The notes under the pieces were generated by a model that ran no database searches, was not told the DNA's origin, and saw only the letters and a program-made list of their open reading frames with translations. Shown piece by piece: positions 30,491 through 40,564 of a stretch of 64,000 nt of DNA. The DNA comes from Paramoeba atlantica. Lineage: Eukaryota; Discosea. How positions within the stretch are numbered: position 1 is the stretch's first letter; every line of letters starts with the position of its first letter. A program made the position numbers and the translations under genes. The DNA lies in contig CDRNVI010000020.1 of assembly GCA_977017575.1 (NCBI GenBank), forward strand, positions 310,001-374,000, written 5' to 3'.

Positions 30491-30845
30491 TGATTCAAAG
30501 TTATAAATTCGAATTTGTAGTTCTCTCGGAAATCCTCAAACTATTGAAGTACACTATGCTATCGACATTGAGCATAATTTCCTTTTCTTGAGTTTTGGAA
30601 TACCTCGTGTTGCACATTCTATATTTTATGTTACTTTTAGCTTGTCCACGTTGTCCCATGCGTTTTTAACTTTACCCCATGAAATCTTCTTACATCGTAA
30701 AATTTAAATGATGTCGCAGAGTATTGAACCTATTGAACACCAATTTAAATTTTAGAACTACAAGACGCTGTGGCACAACTTTATGATCAAAGCGATGATG
30801 AAACTGACATGGAAGAAAATCGTTCTGAATTTGAAATGATTCAAC
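30491..30845. other. Intergenic, no gene recognised
   Basis: A short frame ends ...SDDETDMEENRSEFEMIQRI at 30852. It is acidic and may be the tail of a lost transposon gene. Confidence 0.3.
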
Positions 30846-30849
30846 GAAT

Positions 30850-30912
30850 CTAAATCATTTCGGGTTGCTCCGATCGGTCACTGGCAAGCCAGACCCTTCA
30901 CAGACAGATTTA
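30850..30912 (-). mobile_element. SINE tail fragment
   Basis: About 60 bp (GGTCACTGGCAAGCCAGACC, then TCACAGACAGATTT) match, in inverse orientation, the 3' part of the SINE at 41618-42014. The head is absent. Confidence 0.65.
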
Positions 30913-31554
30913 ACCCCCCACCTAAAGGATGTGTTGTGTGGAAATGCCTGGAACCACCTCAATCTTCCGGCACGTTCCTAGGGATCACGTATTGGCGGGT
31001 GGAGGAAACATTGCATTGGAAACATTGCGTATCCAACGGTGAGCGTTGGGCACAACTCTCGGTAGGATGCTGCACAATCCGGCAGATTCTCTTACACGTC
31101 AACAGAAAGGATTGTGCACGGATCACGCGTTATTGGTTAATGTCATGAAACAAGCACAGTTGCACGTGCAGTTCCGAACTTAATCTATCGCAAAACAAAA
31201 ACAAAAAACGATTCGTTAATTTAAACGTGCGAATTTTGTTTATGTGCCTTTTCTTCAATCTCATAGTTTTAAATAAACGTACTTCATCTCCTTTGTAACA
31301 ACATTTTGTCAACAGTTCCCATCAAGAAGACCATCCCGTTACCCGCAAATGAAGGTTACTGTAGTGGGCAGCTACCTATCAAGTAGAACCTATTAGGTAT
31401 AAGTGAAACCGTTCTCATTTGCTAGCCTTCCTGTCAGCTCGCTACCCAAAAGATCACTAGCCTATGAAAACATCCCCCTTTTATTCAGGGGTGGTACCTG
31501 ACATTGATGTTTTTGTTATATTCATCATTTCAATTATGATAAAATGTACCTCTC
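30913..31554. other. Intergenic, no gene recognised
   Basis: Mixed-composition sequence with short frames only. A TTGCATTGGAAACATTGCG repeat lies near 31010. Confidence 0.4.
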
Positions 31555-31630
31555 GGTGCACTGAGTATGATAATCCTATAAATTGTGGTGCTCTGAGTAT
31601 GACAATTTGGTGCACTCACATTGACAATCC
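31555..31630 (+). repeat. Triple iteron array (family C), copy 3
   Basis: Three direct copies of a GGTGCACTGAGTATGATAAT-like 20-mer are present; the second and third are slightly decayed. The array ends AATCCACC as copy 1 does, and a family A fragment follows at once. Confidence 0.7.
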
Positions 31631-31644
31631 ACCATGGACATTTT

Positions 31645-32592
31645 ATTTTTTTTCAGTTTTTGGTCCACCGGAGCCCCCTTTTATATTTTTTTCTTCTATT
31701 ATTTCTTTTTTAGGCTCTTCGTTAAAAGCGGTGGTTGCTTTCAACTTAGAAGTCACTCATGCTGCGCGCTTCGCGTTGAAAACTACCGCCGCGTTTAACG
31801 AAGAGCCTAAAAAAGAAAATTTAGCCTGGAAAACGGAAAGATTATAGCCAAAAATAGCCGAATTTCGGGTAAAAATGGGGTCATTTTCGCATATTTTTGC
31901 TCTCAGAGCACTAAATCCGACATTTGCGCGTGGGAAATCACTCGCAGGCATGAATGAAAGCCTACCGAACGTATTGGGTAGAGAATGCGACTCCAACCAT
32001 ACCATTCTTTCGACACAAAAATGCCCCTTTAGGTCCGAAAAATACTTTTTCACCTTTTTTAGTCAAAAATGGGTCATTTTGGGGGGCGCACCACAGTTCG
32101 AAGAAGTGATACCTTGCGAAAACAACTGCGTAGAAAGCTAGTGTAGGTCCCAAACTATCAAAATACAATAGGGGAAACGATTTTGGAAAAATATTTTTTT
32201 TGTAATTTTTTTCGCCAAGTTGAAATTTTTTTCAAAAATTTTTTTCCGAAAAAATCCGAACTTGGTGGACCCGTCCTGCGGATACGCCGGGGGGTCACCC
32301 CCGGGTAGGGGGGTGTAAAATGCGCGCCAAGACCCCGGCTACCCTTTCTGCGGTTTTTTTTCGAAAACTAATTTTTTCGAAAAAATTTGCTCGACCATGC
32401 CCCCCCCCCTGGACCCCCCCCATGGACCCCCCATTTTTTTCAATTTTTTTTTCAGTTTTGGTCCACCGGAGCCCCCTTTTATATTTTTTTCTTCTATTAT
32501 ATTACTGTGTTCCTCTTTATATTTTCACTGTTTTTGTTCACTTTTTTTTCAATAATCGAGTGTAGAGCGGTAGTTTTACAACCACCGCAATA
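31645..32592 (+). mobile_element. Family A elements, fragment plus copy 4
   Basis: A short piece with GGTCCACCGGAGCCCCC (31645-31705) runs into a complete palindromic module (31706-31814), and then a nearly full subtype I element to 32592. Copy 4 is almost identical to copy 1 over more than 700 bp, so one arose from the other recently. Fragment plus full copy suggests insertion of one element into another. Confidence 0.8.
31706..31814. repeat. Family A end palindrome, complete copy
   Basis: The 109-bp module starts TTTTTTAGGCTCTTCGTTAA and ends with its inverse. Its arms include GCGGTGGT and TTCAAC, and the centre (AAGTCACTCATGCTGCGCGC) is asymmetric. Other copies are at 19895-20001 and 61257-61366. 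Confidence 0.85.
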
Positions 32593-32624
32593 AATATATA
32601 ATAAATATATTAATTTATAATAAA

Positions 32625-32713
32625 TTACTGTATTCCTCTTTGTATTTTCACTGTTTTTGTTCACTTTGTTTTTAATACTCGAGGGTAGAGCGGTAGTTAT
32701 ACAACCACCGCAA
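32625..32713 (+). mobile_element. Family A element, solo right end
   Basis: Only the T-rich stretch and the terminal hairpin remain (ACTCGAGGGTAGAGCGG, then TTATACAACCACCGCAA). It ends 80 bp before the start of LRR gene G. Confidence 0.8.
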
Positions 32714-32792
32714 TTTCCTTAATCGTTGATCCGACGGCGTTTTTGGATTCATCTTCATAAAGAGAGAGAGGGAGTTTGTTACTCAGCTACAC

Positions 32793-34986
32793 ATGACACT
32801 TGCTTCGTATTTATGTGATGATCGACAACCTCCCACAAAGCGTCGGAAGATGTACACTGGCACTACAAGTACTGAGGCATTTCATGGCGAAACCAGTAAT
32901 ACCCGGATCGGGAAGATTCAAGGCTCTATTCTACCACAAGAATATGCGCTTGAACGACTAGTATCAGAAATAATCGAACCTCACTCGTCATGGAAAATAT
33001 CTACACCTGCATGCGAGTGGAAAGGCATACAATGCAATACGAAGGGCGAGGTAACTGAAATTCGATGGGATATTGATGTGTTGGTTCTTTACTTAGGTGA
33101 GATGAAAGAAAACGGTAAATTAGATTTGGTAAATATTCCTAGGACTGTTACTATATTTCACGTGAGAGGAAACGGCTTTTCGTCGCCCGCCGATCTACGA
33201 TATCTGCCACCCAATCTCACTGAGCTAGTCCTCACTCTTAACAGGTTCATAGGTATAATTGATTTCACGTGTTTGCCTTCTACGTTAACAACCATCGATC
33301 TAATGAAAAACTCATTTACCGGCAGCACAGATTTAAGTGACTTGCCCGTCAATCTAGCCGATCTTAATTTGGAAGAAAATGACTTCGAAGGGACTGTGAA
33401 TTTATGCGAACTGCCAAAGTCTCTGAAATTTTTGAATATCGGAAATAATGCTTTTACGGGTACCGTAGATATCTCTCATCTGCCCAGTGTATTACAGCTC
33501 GTGTCGCTATCGGAAAATGTATTCGAAAACTATCTAGACTTGCGTTCGCTCCCAAAAACTCTGAAATATTTTGACGCATCAAGTAACTACTTTTCAGGAA
33601 AATTGGAGCTTAGTACTTTGCCAGACAGCCTACGTACTCTCGAGGTATCGGACAACAAACTGTCAGGAAAGATAGATTTTAGTGCATTGCCTGCTCTACT
33701 GTTTGAGTTTGATCTATCCAACAATTGTTTTGAGGGCGCAATCAATCTAAGCGAGCTTCCAGGTTCAATGACTTCATTAAAAGCAAACATTAATTCATTC
33801 ACTGGAGTCCTCAATTTAGATCAGTTACCAGTCGCGCTTGACGAGTTGGAACTCCGTCAAAATAATTTTACCGGAGCATTAGATGTGGGGCATCTGCCAG
33901 AGAACTTAACCTATATTTCTCTCTCTCACAACTCTATTGGGAGCGTTGATTTTTCTACTTTGCCAGATACTTTATTTAGGCTTGAGTTGGATCACAATAA
34001 ACTTTCTGGGATCATAGACCTCTTTGACGTTCCAGATGAAATGAACGAGCTTGATCTCAGTGGTAATGCTTTTTCCTGTTCTTTGGACTTAGATCTGATA
34101 TCAGATACACAACTATTCAAATTTCGAATTGCTCACAATCAGTTCCACGGGACTCTTGATCTCGATGCTCTCCCTGACCGTTTGGCGGAATTTGATGCCG
34201 GTCACAATAATTTTTCCGGTCCGATAGATCTACGAAATTTGTCACAAAAAGATATAGAACATTTTGATCTAAGTTACAATTCTTTTACCGGAATCCTGGA
34301 TCTAACGAACTTACCCGATGGATTACTGTTTCTTCTAGTAGGGGACGCACTTCGCACTCTTCACCCCTCCCCGGCTCGCTCTCTTCGAGTGAGCTTTCTT
34401 CCCTCCCCGGCTCTCTCCTTCTCGTGCTTTCTTCTCCCGGGAGCTATGCGCCATGGTGGCCTCCCTTGAGGACCACTGGGCGTGCTACAGCGGGAGGACA
34501 CGTTGTATGCGTGTATAGGGGATGCGAACTTGCACCCCTCTCTCCCTACATGCTGTAGCGAGTGCGGCGGTAACGGACCTCCCCATGATGCATCATGATC
34601 CACGATAGACCATCTGACAGCATGAACCCACGGCTTGACCGTGTTGCAGCATGAACCATGGCTATACGTGCTGTAGCATGACCGATGGGCGTCTCGTCTC
34701 CTACTTCGCACTCCACTCTCTGTGTGACACCCGTCGTATGCGGGTCATGCGCCGATGGTATCGGCCGTCACACAGAGAGACGTATCTCTGCGCCACGAGC
34801 GTATGATCATAACCCTTGAACAACAACTTTTTCGAAGGGGTTGTACAACTTGGTTTTTTGCCAGAGTCCATAAATGATTTGTTTTTGAATAACAACCCCG
34901 GACTCCGAGGATGTGTGAATGAAAAGTTACTTCCCGAAAGCATTAACTTGGATACTAACGGAACTCAAATCGTACGAAATCGCTGA
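32793..34986 (+). pseudogene. LRR-family gene G, the longest member, interrupted by a 0.48-kb insertion
   Basis: The gene encodes a basic nuclear-signal-like PPTKRRKMY, the cap (GKIQGSILPQEYALERL, EPHSSW, CEWKGIQC) and about 19 LRR units. The reading frame up to 34340 is perfect. There a GC-rich insert of about 478 bp begins, giving a false C-terminus at 34469. The LRR frame resumes at 34816 (LNNNFFEGVVQLGFLPES) and ends with the family tail at 34984-34986. Before insertion the protein would have had about 570 residues. The truncated form could still be made, because all but the last two repeats precede the insert. Confidence 0.82.
34341..34815. mobile_element. GC-rich insertion within LRR gene G
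   Basis: About 475 bp of foreign composition split the LRR frame. The insert holds C-rich direct repeats (CCCTCCCCGGCTC), several GCATGA/ATGATGCATCATGATC-like motifs and a hairpin at 34716-34779 with 13-bp arms CTCTCTGTGTGAC. There is no coding sequence. Clear terminal repeats or a target duplication were not found, so the element class is unknown. Confidence 0.7.
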
Positions 34987-35361
34987 ACATAGCTTGTATA
35001 GGGAAACGAATGTCTGAGGATTTTTATTTATTTATTTCGAACAAGTATCCTGCCTCCACCGTGGTCTAATTCACCTCTTGTAAATAGTTTTTCTTTGAAA
35101 TGAATACTCCTCTTCTCATTAATTTCTATAAATGCCATTCCTAATTTTTTCGAAAAAAATTATAGTTTTTCAAATAATTATGTTTTTGAAGAAAAAAACA
35201 GGAAAAGCTCGGATAGAGGACCTTGGATCTCACGTTCCGCGATAGCTTATCGCAGAAAAATCACGCTTTTCCATCAGGCAGGATTATTTATCAGGACTTT
35301 TTGCCTAAACATTTTCATTAATTTCTATAAATATTAATACAAGTTTTCTTTTTCGTTATAA
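34987..35361. other. Intergenic, AT-rich
   Basis: No gene is recognised. TTAATTTCTATAAAT occurs twice (about 35119 and 35318). Confidence 0.4.
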
Positions 35362-35562
35362 CCCAGATTGAAAGGGGCGAGGGAGATACGAAGCAACAGA
35401 CGTGGCAGATTCCCACTCAAAAGAAATGATATCTCCCCGCGTGAGAAACGTCTTTGCGCTTGCTACCTCGGAGACAAACTCGTGCAGGGAGATACCATTT
35501 CTTTTCAGTGGGAATTTGCCACGCCTGTTGCTTCATATCTCCCTCGCCCCTTTCAATCTGGG
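35362..35562. repeat. 201-bp palindrome (hairpin element)
   Basis: Arms of about 75 bp (opening CCCAGATTGAAAGGGGCGAG, then GAGATACGAAGCAACAGACG) face each other across a loop of about 50 bp. A few mismatches exist. It resembles a small foldback MITE. Confidence 0.8.
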
Positions 35563-35667
35563 ATATACGGCGGGCCCTTCGAGGCGGTGCAGACCCGCTG
35601 TCGCGGGGGCGGTAATTTTGAAGGAAGCAAGCTTCTGAAATCTTTTTTTTGGAGGGCCCGCCCGGCG

Positions 35668-35870
35668 GCCACTCTTTCACAACATGGCCAGCTGGCCACC
35701 CTTCAACAACATGGCCAGCTGGCCACTCTTCCACAACATGGCCAGCTGGCCACTCTTTCACAACATGGCCAGCTGGTCAACCTTCCACAACATGGCCAGC
35801 TGGCCACTCTTCCACGAGATGGCCAGCTGACCACCTTTCCACAACATGGCATTTCACATCCACAACATGG
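35668..35870. repeat. 27-bp minisatellite with a 14-bp palindrome
   Basis: About seven units of CACAACATGGCCAGCTGGCC plus ACTCTTC occur in tandem. Each contains the palindrome TGGCCAGCTGGCCA. The same palindrome appears once in each inner arm of the adjoining foldback block (36310 and 37171). Confidence 0.85.
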
Positions 35871-36421
35871 ATATTTTTTTGGATTTGGAATACAGTCACT
35901 GTCTCACGTGGCAGTACACTTACTCTCTCAAGCGCCATTGCGGCTACATTGCATTACTGCAGTCACTTCCTCACGCCGCACCTACTCTCGCACGTGCCAC
36001 TGCAGCTACAGTGCAGTCACTGACTCTCACGCGCCACTGTATCTACACTGCGTTCACTGCCTCACGTGGCAGTACATTTACTCTTTCACGTACGTGATGC
36101 AGCTGCACTGCATCACTACAGTCACTTCCTCACGCCGCAGTGCACTTACTCTCGAACGTGCCACTGCAGCTGCACTGCATCACTGTTCAACCACTGCCTC
36201 ACGTGGAAGTACACTTACTCTCTCACGGGTACTGTAGCTGCACACTACCACTCGGACCTGCTCATTATTTTTCTCTTTATGTATATACAAAATGCAAACC
36301 GTGTTTTTGGTGGCCAGCTGGCCACTTTTTCGAGAGAGAAAAAATCTGAAAAAATTGTTCCGAATTTGTTTTTTTGGCGATCTTGAGCAAATATTTTTGT
36401 TTTCGATTTTGTTAGTAAAAT

Positions 36422-36507
36422 GTCGATGTCCGGAATCGAACCGCGGACGTCCAGCGTCAAAACGGAACCCCTTTACCAACTGGACTACTCAAATGACGCT
36501 CCTGAGT
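36422..36507 (-). other. tRNA-like sequence in the left inner arm
   Basis: On the - strand an A-box-like TAGTCCAGTTGG and a B-box GGTTCGATTCC are spaced as in a tRNA. The T stem and acceptor stem do not pair properly, so this is a tRNA-derived relic or SINE-like promoter rather than a functional tRNA. Confidence 0.45.
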
Positions 36508-36989
36508 CAACCAGTTTGTCGTATCACAGACCTTTGCACACGCACTTTTTTTTACGAAAAAAAACTTTTTCGTCGCAAAAAAAATACTTACAGTGACTCA
36601 CAGCGATTCACAGAAACCTACAGGTACTCAAAGTTTTTGCTATTCCTTTGTGACTTTTGGTTTTTGTTTTTCGGTTTTTTTGATAGAAATAAAAATGGTA
36701 AAGCAGATTTATACTCAGTATTGTAGACCTTGTGTTCTAAAGTCATTGAGGGAGATACGGAGTATCTAACTCGCTTACTAAGGTTAATTCCAAAAAGTGA
36801 AAAAAATCACCAAAGAATCATAAGATCGGGATTTTTCAAAATTCCAAAACGTAGCAGTAAGTCATTAGATGAACTCTTAAATACTCTAAAAATCAACTAA
36901 AACAACCTTATTTCCCAAATTTTAGAACATTTTTCGTAAAACAAAGTGCGTGTGCAAAGGTCTGCGATACGACAAACTGGTTGACTAAG

Positions 36990-37070
36990 GAGCGTCACTT
37001 GAGTAGTCCAGTTGGCAAAAGGGGCTCCATTTTGACGCTGAACGTCCGCGGTTCGATTCCCGACATCGAT
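36990..37070 (+). other. tRNA-like sequence in the right inner arm
   Basis: This is the inverted partner of the left copy, with TAGTCCAGTTGG and GGTTCGATTCC in the same spacing and about ten differences. It also lacks proper stems. Confidence 0.45.
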
Positions 37071-37284
37071 ATTTTACTAAAAAAATCGAAAAAAAAAAAA
37101 TTGCTCAAGATCGCCAAAAAATCAAATTCGGAACAAACTTTTTTTTCAGATACTTTTTCTCAAAAAAGTGGCCAGCTGGCCACCAAAAACACGGTTTGCA
37201 TTTTGTATATACAGGGGCGGTTGTTGATCTTGCCCCCTCCTGGGAAATTTCAATTTTTCTCAGCGGGTCTCTATGAAAAAAATT

Positions 37285-38625
37285 GGTACGTGAAAGAGTA
37301 AGTGTACTGCCACGCGAGGCAGTGAACGCAGTGTAGATGCAGTGGCGTGAGAGAGTAAGTGACTGCAGTGTAGCTGCAGTGGCACGTGCGAGAGTAAGTG
37401 CACTGCCACGTGAGGAACTGACTGCAGTAATGCAAAGTGGCTGCAGTGGCACTTGAGAGAGTAAGTGTACTGCCACGTGAGGTAATGAACGCAGTGTAGA
37501 TGCAGTGGCGTGAAAGAGTAAGTGTACTGCCACGTGAGGCAGTGAACGCAGTGGCGCGTGAGAGAGTAAGTGACTGCACTGTAGCTGCAGTGGCACGTGC
37601 GAGAGTAAGTGTACTTCCACGTGAGGCAGTGAACGCAGTGTAGATGCAGTGGCGCGTGAAAGAGTAAGTGTACTGCCACGCGAGGCAGTGAACGCAGTGT
37701 AGATACAGTGGCGCGTGAGAGAGTAAGTGACTGCAGTGTAGCTGCAGTGGCACGTGCGAGAGTAAGTGCACTGCCACGTGAGGAACTGACTGCAGTAATG
37801 CAATGTGGCTGCAGTGGCACTTGAGAGAGTAAGTGTACTGCCACGTGAGGTAATGAACGCAGTGTAGATGCAGTGGCGTGAAAGAGTAAGTGTATTGCCA
37901 CGTGAGGCAGTGAACGCAGTGGCGCGTGAGAGAGTAAGTGACTGCAGTGTAGCTGCAGTGGCACGTGCGAGAGTAAGTGCACTGCCACGTGAGGAACTGA
38001 CTGCAGTAATGCAATGTGGCTGCAGTGGCACTTGAGAGAGTAAGTGTACTGCCACGTGAGGTAATGAACGCAGTGTAGATGCAGTGGCGTGAAAGAGTAA
38101 GTGTACTGCCACGTGAGGCAGTGAACGCAGTGGCGCGTGAGAGAGTAAGTGACTGCACTGTAGCTGCAGTGGCACGTGCGAGAGTAAGTGTACTTCCACG
38201 TGAGGCAGTGAACGCAGTGTAGATGCAGTGGCGCGTGAAAGAGTAAGTGTACTGCCACGCGAGGCAGTGAACGCAGTGTAGATACAGTGGCGCGTGAGAG
38301 AGTAAGTGATTGCAGTGTAGCTGCAGTGGCACGTGCGAGAGTAAGTGCACTGCCACGTGAGGAACTGACTGCAGTAATGCAATGTGGCTGCAGTGGCACT
38401 TGAGAGAGTAAGTGTACTGCCACGTGAGGCAGTGAACGCAGTGTAGATGCAGTGGCGTGAAAGAGTAAGTGTACTGCCACGTGAGGCAGTGAACACAGTG
38501 GCGCGTGAGAGAGTAAGTGACTGCACTGTAGCTGCAGTGGCACGTGCGAGAATAAGTGTACTTCCACGTGAGGCAGTGAACGTAGTGTAGATGCAGCGGC
38601 ACGTGAGAGAGTAATAGAGTTTAAT
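37285..38625. repeat. Higher-order minisatellite, 579-bp period
   Basis: Short units of about 50-58 bp (GAGAGTAAGTG, TGCCACGTGAGG, GCAGTG) are arranged in a larger repeat. The marker GAACTGACTGCAGTAATG occurs at 37415, 37783, 37994 and 38362. That spacing of 368, 211 and 368 gives an exact 579-bp higher-order period. All three - frames stay open over 1.3 kb because the units lack stops; this is not coding. Confidence 0.85.
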
Positions 38626-39311
38626 AGGACTCCGATTTTGGGCAAAATGCCCTTTTAAAGGGGGGGTACATGGAAAATAATGTGAAAGGATAAAAATGGG
38701 GGACGCGAAGCTAGACATAGCTATATACTAGACGCAGATATACTAGACACAGATAGACGGTTTACTGTCCGCGAGCCAAACTTTGCTTGTGCTTGTCAAT
38801 TTTAGACGGTGTTCCCGTGTTCAGTCGTGGGCCAATCGCTCCTTTTTTCCCCGAAATTTTAATCGTTTGGAAAAGCAGCCTGAATATTAAAATTGTTTAC
38901 AGTGCGGGGCTTTATTCCGGAACGGGTTAATTAAGGGACACCCCCCATCAAGGCCAAAGTGTCCCGAAATAAACCGTCACTTAATTCTCCTTTTTCCAAG
39001 GCTCTACTGTACTTTTTCTTTTAGTTATTTTCCCTTCTTTATCTCCTTTTGATTCACCTATCTGACAAGTACATTTTTATGTGCCTGATAACTTGGGCGC
39101 TCTGTGACTTGGGCGCAACAGTTGTAGTTCTTTTGTCCCACTACAAAGGCATGACCCCATCCCTATATCGTCCCTTAAATACCCGTCCCGTAATTAAACC
39201 GTCCCGTAATAACACCACGCACTTGTACTTCGTCAGCTCATCTTCAGAGGCCGAAATTAAGGCCATTATTGCTTTTATTTTCCCATTTCGCTTGTTCATG
39301 TACAAATATTG
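38626..39311. other. Intergenic, no gene recognised
   Basis: The stretch contains AGACACAGATAGACGG-type short repeats near 38730 and several CCCGTCCCGTAATTAAACC-like motifs near 39180. No gene is supported. Confidence 0.4.
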
Positions 39312-39495
39312 CAAATGCAATACGAAGGGCGAGGTAACTCAAATTCGATGGGATATTGCTGTGTTGGATCTTTATTTAGGTGAGATGAAAGAAAACGGTA
39401 AATTAGATTTGGTAAATATTCCTAGGGCTGTTACTCTCAACTGTTGCTCCTCAACTGTTACTCTATTTCACGTGGAAGGAAACGGCTTTCCGTCT
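39312..39495 (+). pseudogene. LRR fragment duplicated from gene G
   Basis: About 180 bp encode CNTKGEVTQIRWDIAVLDLY and the following strand, nearly identical to gene G at 33028-33190. One short internal duplication (AACTGTT..CTC) was added. It lacks both the cap start and later repeats and fuses in frame with the leader of LRR gene H. Confidence 0.85.
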
Positions 39496-39561
39496 CCCCA
39501 CCTCTTCATGTTCTCACCTCCCATCTATTTTTCTTTCCCACACCTTTCGTCCCCCCACAAC

Positions 39562-40362
39562 ATGTCCTCCTCCCTCAACCCCTCCTCCTCCCCCTGTCTC
39601 TCCCCCCCCTACAAACGTCGGAAAATCCACCACCCCCCTCCCCCACCCTCCGAGATCCCACACCCCACCCTCGGGGCCCGGGTCGGTAAAATCGCCCCCT
39701 GTACCCTCCCTCCGGAGTACCACCTCGCCCGTCTCACCGCGGACCTCCACAACCCCCACCCCACGTGGCACACCGCGACCCCCGCCTGTGCCTGGGACGG
39801 GGTCCGCTGCGACCCCAGCGGGGCGCTCACAATGATCGTGTGGTTCTTCCGTGGGCTCTCCGGGGCGCTCCACTTTGCCCACCTCCCCTGTAGCCTCCAT
39901 TTCGTCTGTGTGGAGAGTAACGCCCTGGAGGGGGGCGTGGATCTCACCGCACTGCCACCACCGTTGCAACGGTACAAACTCGCGCTGAACCGATTTAACG
40001 GCACCGCGGAACTCAACGCGCTGCCGATGAATATGACGTACTTGCGTCTCAGCCAGAATCGGTTTGAGGGGGAAGTGAATCTTACGGTGCTTCCGCAGAG
40101 TTTGCAATTCCTGGACCTGAGTGATAATTTTTTTCGTGGAGCGTTGGATTTGGGGAAACTCCCGAGGGGGATGTGCACGGTGATGCTGGGGAATAACCGT
40201 TTCGAAGGTGAGGTCGCGTTGGAGGTTCTCCCACGAACGTTGGTGCAGCTTGATTTGGAAAACAACGTGGGGTTGCGTAGTGTGCTTGACAGAAGGCTTC
40301 TGCCGGAAGGACTGATACTTGAACTCACGAATACAAATATTACGATGAACCCCGCAAGGTAG
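39562..40362 (+). CDS. LRR-family protein H (GC-rich)
   Basis: The 266-residue protein starts MSSSLNPSSSPCLSPPYKRR and has a PPYKRRK basic motif like gene G. A perfect cap follows (GKIAPCTLPPEYHLARL, HNPHPTW, CAWDGVRC), then seven LRR units and the family tail. The frame is open from 39049 through the gene G fragment. I chose 39562 because this Met precedes the usual order of basic motif and cap. Composition changes from very C-rich to G-rich near 39920. Confidence 0.85.
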   Translation: MSSSLNPSSSPCLSPPYKRRKIHHPPPPPSEIPHPTLGARVGKIAPCTLPPEYHLARLTADLHNPHPTWHTATPACAWDGVRCDPSGALTMIVWFFRGLSGALHFAHLPCSLHFVCVESNALEGGVDLTALPPPLQRYKLALNRFNGTAELNALPMNMTYLRLSQNRFEGEVNLTVLPQSLQFLDLSDNFFRGALDLGKLPRGMCTVMLGNNRFEGEVALEVLPRTLVQLDLENNVGLRSVLDRRLLPEGLILELTNTNITMNPAR

Positions 40363-40564
40363 TGCATGTTGGGTTTAACTTGAGTAAGAAAAAGAAAGTG
40401 AATAATTCAAGTGCCAACGTATTCTGCAACCAGGCGTTCACCTTGATTACAAGGACTTTTTTTTAAATTATAAATATAACGTAGGTATAAATAACATGTA
40501 GGTAGGTCCAGTGTAGAGTACATAATGCATACATTGAAAGATGTTTTCGTTTACATTTTACATA
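40363..40564. other. Short spacer between LRR H and LRR I
   Basis: AT-rich, nothing recognised. Confidence 0.4.

Larger units (their letters stand above)
35880..38625. mobile_element. Foldback-like block with inverted minisatellite arms
   Basis: A left array (35886-36245) and a longer right array (37285-38625) are built from the same GTAAGTGxACTGCCACGTGA units in opposite orientation. Inside them lie unique inverted arms of about 275 bp (36283-36570 and 36935-37213), roughly 88 percent alike by eye. The core is an AT-rich 360-bp centre. Long inverted repeats made of tandem repeats are typical of foldback elements. No transposase is present. Confidence 0.65.

Noticed and set aside
35668-35870. 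Regular repeats suggesting a CRISPR array
   Set aside because: Units are contiguous without unique spacers and the context is eukaryotic.
35368-36237. 289-codon + frame with repeated ATLPQHGQL
   Set aside because: It runs through a palindrome, a 27-bp minisatellite and a foldback arm; not a gene.
36990-37070. A functional tRNA gene
   Set aside because: A and B boxes are good but the T stem and acceptor stem do not pair and the anticodon arm is irregular.
37105-38718. Three overlapping long frames on the - strand (443-537 codons, repeats such as HCLTWQYTYS)
   Set aside because: They arise from a stop-free minisatellite, stay open in all three frames and have no family resemblance.
39049-39561. 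Starting LRR gene H at the first in-frame ATG (39049)
   Set aside because: The extra N-terminus contains a duplicated fragment of gene G and leader-like residues; all intact relatives begin just before the basic motif and cap.
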